Both the position numbers and the translations under genes were made by a program. Below, piece by piece: positions 41,601-46,972 of a DNA stretch of 46,972 nt; position 1 is the first letter of the stretch; every line of letters starts with the position of its first letter. The stretch covers positions 1 to 46,972 of the forward strand of contig JAFGVK010000227.1 in the NCBI GenBank assembly GCA_016938035.1. Reading direction: 5' to 3'. The notes beneath the pieces are model-generated. The model saw only the letters and a list, made by a program, of their open reading frames with translations. It had not been told where the DNA came from and ran no database searches. Origin of the DNA: Deltaproteobacteria bacterium (GTDB taxonomy: Bacteria > Myxococcota_A > UBA796 > GCA-2862545).

Positions 41601-44584
41601 CCACCCTCGGGCAGCTCCACCTGCTCGCCTCCTCCTACAGCGCCCCCGCCCTCTCCGGGCTGGACCCCTCGGTGGTTCGCCTCTCCCTGCGAGACCTCAG
41701 GCGCCTCGCGGGCCCCGTCTCGCGCGAGGCGAGGGCCGCCGATCTGCACCGGGAGGGCTCCCCTTGGCGGGCCCCGGCGGGGCAGCGGCGCCCTCCCCTG
41801 TCCGACGCCTCGCCCGCGGCGCTGACCGCGGTGGAGGAGGCGCTGGCCGCGGCGCGGGACACAGGGCGCACCCTGGACCCGCTGCGAGGCGCGCTGCGCG
41901 AGGAGCAGGTGCGCGAGGCGGCGGAGGCGCTGCGCCACGGCCTAGGCACCGCCGCGCTCCGGGCCGACACCGCCGGGCGCGCGGCCTTCCTGTCGATGCT
42001 CCGCGATGACCCGGGCCTGGCCGCGCTGATCGCGAAGACCAGGGCCGCCTGGGCCGCGGCGGACCCCTGGCTGGAGGTTGTGCCGGAGCGGGCTCGGTTC
42101 GAGTCCTCACCCGAGCTGGAGACCGCCCTGACCGTGGCCTGGTCGAGGTCCGACAGCCTGCTCCGCTTCCTCTCCCTCGCCTGGTGGCGGGCGCGGGCGG
42201 TGGTGCGGGCAGCCCTGTCGGCGCAGTGGCCCGCGGCCCTCACCGCGCCGCTCCGGAGGCCGCTGCTGGGCCGGATCCGCGCCAGGGGGGCGGGCGCCCA
42301 GGCGTGGCGCCTCCTCGACCAGGCCCTCGCGGCGCTGCACCTGGAGCAGGTGCTCCCTGACTCGCTGGCCGCCAGGGCGCTGGTGGGGCGGCTGGGGGCG
42401 ATCTGGGACGCCACCAGGCCGCTGGTGGAGGCGGAGGGGCGCCTGCGCGCGGCGCAGGCCTGGCCGGAGGGGTCGCTGGACCGGTGGGACGAGCTGCTGG
42501 CGGACAGGCTGCGCCTGGTCGCGGCGGCGGAGGCCCACCAGACAGCCCTAGCGCCGGCGCGGGCGCGCTTCCCGTGGATCCACCCCACCCTAGAGGGCCG
42601 GGCGGTGGACGCCCTCTACGAGGCCTGGGTGATGGACGCACCGCGGGCGGTTGCCTCGGACCGAGCGATCCAAGCAGGTGAGGAGATCACCCCCCGCGCG
42701 CGAGAGCTGGTGGAGCAGCTCGCCGATCAGCTCCCCGACGGGGGCGAGGCCACCTGGCGCGACGCCCTGGAGCACGGCTGGGCCCTGGCCAACCTCCAGC
42801 TCACCGAGCGGCGCCATCCAGAGGCCAGGCTCCTCGATCGCCCCACCGCCTTCGGCGAGCTGAACGAGGCAGAGGCGCAGCTCAAGGCGCTGATCCAGCG
42901 GAGGGCCGATCTGTTCGTGGCGCAGACCCTCGCCGTGAAGGATCGCATGCCCCTGCTCACCGAGGCGCGCCCCGAGCAGAGAAAGCGCCGCACCCCCCTG
43001 CAGAAGGCGCGGGAGCAGATGCTACACGAGGCAGGAAAGCGCCGGAACGTCCTCTCTCTTCGAGGCTTCACCCGGCAGTTCTCTGACGAGGGCCTGATGG
43101 AGCTGCTGCCGGTGTGGCTGCTGTCCCCAGAGACCATGGCGGTGCTGTTCCCCTCCCGCCCGGTCTTTGACCTGATCGTCCTCGACGAGGCCTCCCAGTG
43201 CACCGTCGAGAGCGGCTTCCCCGCGCTGATCCGTGGCAAGCGCGCGGTGGTGGCGGGGGACGAGCGGCAGATGCCTCCCTCCTCCTTCTTCCGCCTCTCC
43301 ACCGCCGGCGACGACGACGCGATCGGCACCGCGGAGACGGTGGAGCGCGACGCCCTCAGCGGCGAGTCGCTGCTGGCGCTGGCGCGGGAGCGCTGCCCGC
43401 ACCAGGGGCTGCGCTGGCACTACCGCTGCGCCCACGAGGAGCTTATCGCCTTCTCCAACCACGCGATGTACGGGGCGGGGCTCCTCACCATCCCCTCCAC
43501 CACCCTCCCCGACGCGCCGCCAGCCCTCCGCTGGGAGGCTGTGCCCGACGGGGCCTACGACAAGGGCGGCAACCCCAACGAGGCGGCCAGGGTGGCGGCG
43601 CTGGTGGACGAGCTGCTGCTGCAGGAGCCGCCCCCGTCGATCGGGGTGGTCACCTTCAACATCCAGCAGCGCAAGATCATCCTCGACGCCCTCGACGCGC
43701 GGGCCGAGACAGACGCGGACTTCGGGCGCCGCTGGTCCGCCGCCACCACCCACCCGCTCCTCGACCAGCGGCCCTTCGTCAAGAACCTGGAGGCGGTGCA
43801 GGGGGACGAGCGGGACGTGATCCTGTTCTCGCTCGGGCACGCCCCGGTGGAGCGCAGGAGCGGTCCGCTCAGAGGACAGCGCTATGTGCCCGCCCGCTTC
43901 GGGCCGCTGGCGCAGGCGGGAGGAGAGCGGAGGCTGAACGTGGCGGTCTCGCGCGCCAAGCGGGCCTGCGTGGTGGTGGCCTCGTTTGAGCCCTCGATGC
44001 TCTCGGTGGCGAACAGCACCCACGAGGGGCCCCGGCTGTTCAAGGCCTTCCTGGAATTCGCGTGGGACCTGAGCAGGGGGCGCAGGCTCCAGGCGCAGAA
44101 GACCCTGGAGCGGGTGAAGCAGGGGGCCGTCGAGGGGGGGCCGCCCGAGGCCCGCCGGGATCGCCTGGGGGCGCCCTCCCTCGCCGCACTGGTGGGCATG
44201 AGGCTCAGGGAGCGGGGGGTGGCCTTCGACCTCGACGTGGGCACCAGCGGCTTCAGAGTGCCCCTCGCCCTGCGCGACGGGGACGCCTTCCGGGTGGCGG
44301 TGCTCACCGACGAGGGCGAGCCGGTGGGCGATGTCGAGGAGCGGCACCACCACCAGCCCGCGGTGCTCGGCTTCCGGGGGTGGCGGGTAGAGCGGGTGGA
44401 CGCGCGGGCGTGGCACAGGGACCCCGAGGCGGTCCTCACGCGCTTGGAGGCGACCCTGGCGGCGGCGACGGCGGACGCGGAGGAGGCCCTGGCCGCGGCC
44501 AAGGCCCGACGGGCGGCAGAGGCTGCGGCCCGAGAGGCGGAGGGGGCGCTCGAAGCGCCGGGACAGGCGCCAGCTGAGGAGTGA
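38660..44584 (+). CDS. Giant M48-like peptidase / TerB / SF1 helicase / nuclease-like fusion
   Basis: A 1974-residue protein. The ATG at 38660 follows AGGAGAATTC; frames to 38435 look non-coding. Order: an M48-like metallopeptidase domain (HELGH at 150-154 and EITAD at 196-200, the zinc-ligand pattern ExxAD); a TerB-like helical domain (about 320-430, ALAAAVLVALADGEIAEEEA and VLAADGQVLQSEIEM); a DUF4011-like segment near 670 (APLILYPVDL); an SF1 helicase with Walker A GPPGTGKS (867-874), DEASQ (1509-1513), GDERQMPPSSFF, the WHYRC motif, NLEAVQGDERDVI and NVAVSRAKRA (about 1760), interrupted by a 600-residue helical insert; and a C-terminal Vsr/MTES_1575-like fold (1835-1935) lacking the nuclease Asp and Glu. 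Known relatives act in DNA-targeting defence. No partner gene is adjacent. Confidence 0.88.
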   Translation: MGPTSPPPAQPPNGDEALVSDGLPVALHALDVEGVRFAGERDAARALRADASLAELILAASSRQETPPDRIRRELMARSVMLTEGMARSTWDAARSAARTLGVTEELEIFQAAGAENAAIHLSRAPVFLEIRGRLLALLDQDATTAVFGHELGHYLAHGPGSPDAELGLVAQIVISRQGAPEHAVARASALAMAREITADRFGLLAVQDLDAALRLEMAVTTGLASSELSWDTGSYLAQCRALIEGDAGKGERARGLSHPEHGLRAWAVWLFSESDRYRDLTGRGPGTRPLAEVDRAIVAALGTAPTEGLVEASLALDPIPEVHECALAAAVLVALADGEIAEEEALAIERIFAPLVPDWQRYLVWDNAMEAFYDTGAVVIRGGVRVQRSVFQVLIHVLAADGQVLQSEIEMTCSIGDALQCGTLFRAMLSPVLIALGAEVPDLEQIDRPIPMPARADEAHAALRVFLQGVARRGGGSASPRRMFQLLGDREGTQASREIIAQTLDAAGLVADQPLDEASLDQPLALALTAAAAAARAAQAPPPPLPDEEPARARLAQALVRLRDQLVSGDGRSPSIRLRAPRTGRSLDLHRLEVMSVGHASRALTLVQGRERARLVDGKEVGVHEGAEAISRELVALEREALLRQEQTGARDLFVGAPFLTGVFHGYLVRAPLILYPVDLVRSQGRGFALTPREGDEPVANQALVRLLFSKKGVSFPDDLGEQLDAAAAEGQEAMRDLLGAHALMVRPEGDALKPLESRDEAFATWPEGRMVLEPCAALGFFPQSSSDMIQDYDELLAAIADPAVDVGERLGTAGPLLPAELREALGVQSTLPPSPAPVVPVVAADPTQREVLHRAREARTLVVDGPPGTGKSQVIVNLVADALAQGQSVAVVCEKRAALDVVAQRLDQIGLAHLFAQVHDIHQDRRPLYDQVIKRLNELALRDADQDALRDATRELAAVTEALRGRREALASAVEEGAPTLGQLHLLASSYSAPALSGLDPSVVRLSLRDLRRLAGPVSREARAADLHREGSPWRAPAGQRRPPLSDASPAALTAVEEALAAARDTGRTLDPLRGALREEQVREAAEALRHGLGTAALRADTAGRAAFLSMLRDDPGLAALIAKTRAAWAAADPWLEVVPERARFESSPELETALTVAWSRSDSLLRFLSLAWWRARAVVRAALSAQWPAALTAPLRRPLLGRIRARGAGAQAWRLLDQALAALHLEQVLPDSLAARALVGRLGAIWDATRPLVEAEGRLRAAQAWPEGSLDRWDELLADRLRLVAAAEAHQTALAPARARFPWIHPTLEGRAVDALYEAWVMDAPRAVASDRAIQAGEEITPRARELVEQLADQLPDGGEATWRDALEHGWALANLQLTERRHPEARLLDRPTAFGELNEAEAQLKALIQRRADLFVAQTLAVKDRMPLLTEARPEQRKRRTPLQKAREQMLHEAGKRRNVLSLRGFTRQFSDEGLMELLPVWLLSPETMAVLFPSRPVFDLIVLDEASQCTVESGFPALIRGKRAVVAGDERQMPPSSFFRLSTAGDDDAIGTAETVERDALSGESLLALARERCPHQGLRWHYRCAHEELIAFSNHAMYGAGLLTIPSTTLPDAPPALRWEAVPDGAYDKGGNPNEAARVAALVDELLLQEPPPSIGVVTFNIQQRKIILDALDARAETDADFGRRWSAATTHPLLDQRPFVKNLEAVQGDERDVILFSLGHAPVERRSGPLRGQRYVPARFGPLAQAGGERRLNVAVSRAKRACVVVASFEPSMLSVANSTHEGPRLFKAFLEFAWDLSRGRRLQAQKTLERVKQGAVEGGPPEARRDRLGAPSLAALVGMRLRERGVAFDLDVGTSGFRVPLALRDGDAFRVAVLTDEGEPVGDVEERHHHQPAVLGFRGWRVERVDARAWHRDPEAVLTRLEATLAAATADAEEALAAAKARRAAEAAAREAEGALEAPGQAPAEE

Positions 44585-44625
44585 CCCGAGCCCAAACAGG
44601 ATAGGAGCCGCGCAGGAGGTCCCCC

Positions 44626-45546
44626 ATGATCATCGCGCTGCTCACCCAGGCCGCCCTGGCCCTCAGCTTCCCCGAGACCCAGCTAGAGGAGGTGCTGGGG
44701 TGGACCGACGACGGCGCGGTGGTGCTCAAGGTGCGCCGCTTCAGCACCGTCGCCCCTGCAGGCCAGGATTTCGAGGACGTGGCAGAGATGAGCGAGCGCT
44801 TCGCGGTGGTGGTGCGGGGGGACGCGGAGGAGCACCGGTGGCGCCTGAGCGGGGAATATCCTGACTTTCAGAAGGTTCATCCCGCGCCTGAGGCCGAGGC
44901 ATGGAAGAAGTGGTCCGCCGGCCACCCCCTGCACGCCCCGGCCACAGCGCCCAGCGGCCTGCAGCTTCGGGTGAACCCCACGGGCCCAAAGGGCACCTGG
45001 AGCCTGAGCCCGGAGGGGGACGGCGTCCAGCTCACCCACGAGCAGATCGGCGAGGACATCCCCATCGCCCACATCGGCCTCTCCAACGACGGCGACGGCT
45101 TCTGGGAGCTGTGGACCACCCCCTTCCCGTTCAGCGCCTGGTCGATGTCGGCCACCGCGACCGCGCGGCCGAGCTTCTCGCACGACGGCAGGCGGGTGGC
45201 GGTGCTGTTCCAGACCGACGGCGCCGTCACCATGAGGGGCGCAATCCACGGGAACCTGGATGTGATGCTGTTCGACGCGGCGCCCCTGACCTCGATCCTG
45301 GCCCCCCAGAGCCTCCCCGCCTCGGCGACCCAGGCGGCGAAGGCTGCCCTTGCCGGGATGGGCGCCCTACAGACCGGGCCCGCCAAGGCGGCCCGCGAGC
45401 GCTCGGTGGTCTACTACGCCGAGGGCTTCAAGCCCCAGGCGGAGGCGATGGCCGCCAAGGTGCCTGGGGGGGCGACGGTGGAGGCGATCTCGTGGGAGGC
45501 GCCCCAGCACGTCGTCGTCGCCCTGGGGACGTCGTCGGCGCAGTAG
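44626..45546 (+). CDS. Exported protein with LytR_C-like C-terminal domain
   Basis: A 306-residue protein. AGGAGG lies six bases before the ATG. The signal peptide is MIIALLTQAALALS. The middle is beta-rich (WRLSGEYPDFQKV, GTWSLSPEGDGVQLTHEQI, RPSFSHDGRRVAVLFQT). The last 55 residues (VVYYAEGFKPQAEAMAAKV, then VEAISWEAPQHVVVALG) fit the LytR C-terminal fold found in envelope proteins. It is presumably periplasmic. It lies 41 bases after the giant helicase gene on the same strand and may share its transcript, but nothing else links the two. The function is unknown. Confidence 0.75.
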   Translation: MIIALLTQAALALSFPETQLEEVLGWTDDGAVVLKVRRFSTVAPAGQDFEDVAEMSERFAVVVRGDAEEHRWRLSGEYPDFQKVHPAPEAEAWKKWSAGHPLHAPATAPSGLQLRVNPTGPKGTWSLSPEGDGVQLTHEQIGEDIPIAHIGLSNDGDGFWELWTTPFPFSAWSMSATATARPSFSHDGRRVAVLFQTDGAVTMRGAIHGNLDVMLFDAAPLTSILAPQSLPASATQAAKAALAGMGALQTGPAKAARERSVVYYAEGFKPQAEAMAAKVPGGATVEAISWEAPQHVVVALGTSSAQ

Positions 45547-45913
45547 GGCCGCACGGCACGGGCACCGATCCGCAGGCCTCTCGACGCGGGTCCTTGCTCC
45601 AACGCTCGTCGCGCACCAAAGCGCGCTTTCTCCCAGGTGAACGGATGGTACACGCCGATACGCCTCGCGACTCGGCGCCCGCATACACCCTGGGAGCTTC
45701 GACGTGCAACTTCATCGGAGGGTTCCCTGGGAAGGATGAAGCGCGTCCTGTGGGGCCGTCCGGCCCCCCACGATGAGCGCCCCTCCTCGGAGCGAGGGGG
45801 ACGGGGCGCCCTCAGCCCATGCCGGCGGCGGGCAAGGGGGCGCCGAGCCGCTGGCGGAGTCGGCTGGCCCAGGGAGGCGCCTACGGGGGTCCCCCGCCTC
45901 GGCTCCGCCGCGC
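45547..45913. other. 367-base gap between convergent genes
   Basis: No gene is supported. A hairpin at 45752-45767 (GGGGCC, loop GTCC, GGCCCC) could terminate one of the convergent transcripts; it lacks a T tract. Nothing else is recognised. Confidence 0.4.
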
Positions 45914-46972
45914 CTACTCGGTGCGCACCAGCCTGATACCCACCATCCCGCTGGTCAGGTCCGGGGCGCTGCCCATCCGGCTCGCGGCGCGGAGGTAGAG
46001 GGGGGTGGAGCCAAAGCCCCCGCCCTTGACCGCCACCCCGAAGCGGGAGCTGGCGTCCCAGGGGTCCACCGGATCGGACACCCCGAAGACCCCCTCCTGG
46101 CACCACTCCGCCACGTTGCCGTACACGTCGTACAGCCCCCAGGGGTTCGGCGCGGTCTGCCCCACGGGGAGCGGGGCGCCATCGGTGTTCCCGCAGTAGA
46201 GCGCCAGGTCATCCAACAGCGTGCCGTCGTCGAGCACCACCCCGCCGCACTCGAACAGATCGTCGGCCAACAGGCTGCCACCGGTCCAGAAGGCGGCGCC
46301 GCTGCCCGCCCGGGCGGCGTACTCCCACTCGGCCATGGTGGGCAGGCGGTAGCCCTCGCAGGCGTAGGGGCTCGCCAGCGAGCTCGACAGCTCGCAGCGG
46401 ATAGAGGTGCCCGCGCCGGCACAGGTGTAGCAGGCGCCGAGGCCGGCGCTGGCAGACACCGCGTTCGCGAAGGCCATCGCCTCATACCAGCTCATGGTCT
46501 CTGCCGGACAGTCGGGGCAGCCCGCCACCGCGCTGGGCTGGTAGCCCATGGCCGCCACAAACTGATCCTGGGTGACCTCGTAGGCCCCCACGTACAGGCC
46601 CCTGGTGAGGGTGACCTGGTGCAGCGCCTCGGCTGAGGTGCGCCCCAGCTCCTCCGGGGGGCTGCCCATCATAAAGCTGCCCGGCGCCAGGTAGATCATC
46701 GGGATCCCCTGCTGGTCGGCGCGCTGCCCGGTGCAGGGGGTAGGATCGGTGTCGTCGCAGTCGGTGTCGTTGTCGGAGCGCCCCGCGGGCTGGACGCATG
46801 CCTCGACGGTCGCGCCTGGGGCACCGGCTCCGTCGCCGTCTAGATCCTCATACCAGCAGCTTGTCGTGGCGAGGAGCAGATCCCCGTCCGCGTCGTCCAC
46901 CGCCCCGTCGCAGTCGTTGTCGACCCCGTCGCACACCTCGTCCGCGTCAGGGTGGACGCCGCCGTCGGTGTC
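45914..46972 (-). CDS. SUMF1/FGE-type domain protein with MopE-like Asp-rich repeat (5' truncated)
   Basis: The frame is open to the right edge, so the N-terminus is missing; 352 residues are visible. The first part has metal-binding D-x-D-x-D and CDGVDNDCDGAVDD/DGDLL motifs of the MopE/myxobacterial surface type, then YEDLDGDGAG and DNDTDCDDTDP. From about residue 85 a formylglycine-generating-enzyme-like (SUMF1) domain follows: IYLAPGSFMMGSPPEELGR, YEVTQDQFVAAMGY, EGYRLPTMAEWEYAARAG, NPWGLYDVYGNVAEWCQEG, VKGGGFGS and GMVGIRLVRTE. Whether it activates sulfatases is doubtful; such surface fusions usually bind ligands. It is the last gene in the window. Confidence 0.88.
   Translation of the reverse strand, partial: DTDGGVHPDADEVCDGVDNDCDGAVDDADGDLLLATTSCWYEDLDGDGAGAPGATVEACVQPAGRSDNDTDCDDTDPTPCTGQRADQQGIPMIYLAPGSFMMGSPPEELGRTSAEALHQVTLTRGLYVGAYEVTQDQFVAAMGYQPSAVAGCPDCPAETMSWYEAMAFANAVSASAGLGACYTCAGAGTSIRCELSSSLASPYACEGYRLPTMAEWEYAARAGSGAAFWTGGSLLADDLFECGGVVLDDGTLLDDLALYCGNTDGAPLPVGQTAPNPWGLYDVYGNVAEWCQEGVFGVSDPVDPWDASSRFGVAVKGGGFGSTPLYLRAASRMGSAPDLTSGMVGIRLVRTE

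Noticed and set aside
39725..41938. 737-codon minus-strand open frame inside the giant helicase gene.
   Set aside because: It is an antisense artefact of high GC. The plus-strand reading has clear domain motifs.

Overview
The window is GC-rich (roughly 70 percent) chromosomal DNA from what looks like a Myxococcota-type (delta-proteobacterial) bacterium. The evidence is the mix of gene families: calcium-type thrombospondin-3 repeats with a C-terminal Cys/hydrophobic/Arg tail, tandem lamin-tail lipoproteins, a MopE-like/SUMF1 surface protein, a PP2C-cNMP fusion, an eCIS-cargo-like HExxH protein, many short lipoproteins, and strong G/C preference at third codon positions. No tRNA, rRNA, CRISPR array, insertion sequence or phage gene was recognised. 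Most starts were trimmed to an internal ATG/GTG/TTG with a clear GGAGG-type ribosome site.

Layout. 156-8239: envelope glycan genes (three GT4 and two GT9 glycosyltransferases) with a lipoprotein prolyl oligopeptidase between them. 8281-9201: a PilT/GspE-like protein whose ATPase motifs have decayed. 9386-16840 (minus): a housekeeping run in the order biotin-carboxylase-like protein, rbfA, truB, rpsO, pnp, dut, ffh. 16905-18823: a DUF2520 protein, a 59-residue protein, rpmB and a Rieske protein. 18962-24043 (plus): lytic transglycosylase, pentaheme lipoprotein cytochrome and a PP2C/cNMP fusion. 24414-28705 (minus): thrombospondin-3 protein, OmpA-type protein and an acyl-CoA carboxyltransferase. 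28906-30320 (minus): an HExxH protein and a partner lipoprotein with their own promoter.

30410-37978 (minus) is a seven-gene, almost gapless operon: a CYTH-like protein, a Ppx/GppA phosphatase, an exported CYTH-like protein, an OprO/OprP-type porin, a lamin-tail lipoprotein, a DASS anion transporter and a membrane-anchored periplasmic protein. Together these read as an envelope-spanning phosphate/polyphosphate module, which is an inference.

38660-44584 (plus) is one 1974-residue protein joining an M48-like metallopeptidase domain, a TerB-like domain, a DUF4011/superfamily-1 helicase and a decayed Vsr/MTES_1575-like nuclease domain. This is the best candidate in the window for an undescribed defence or stress system. 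A LytR_C-like exported protein and a 5'-truncated SUMF1/MopE-like protein close the window.
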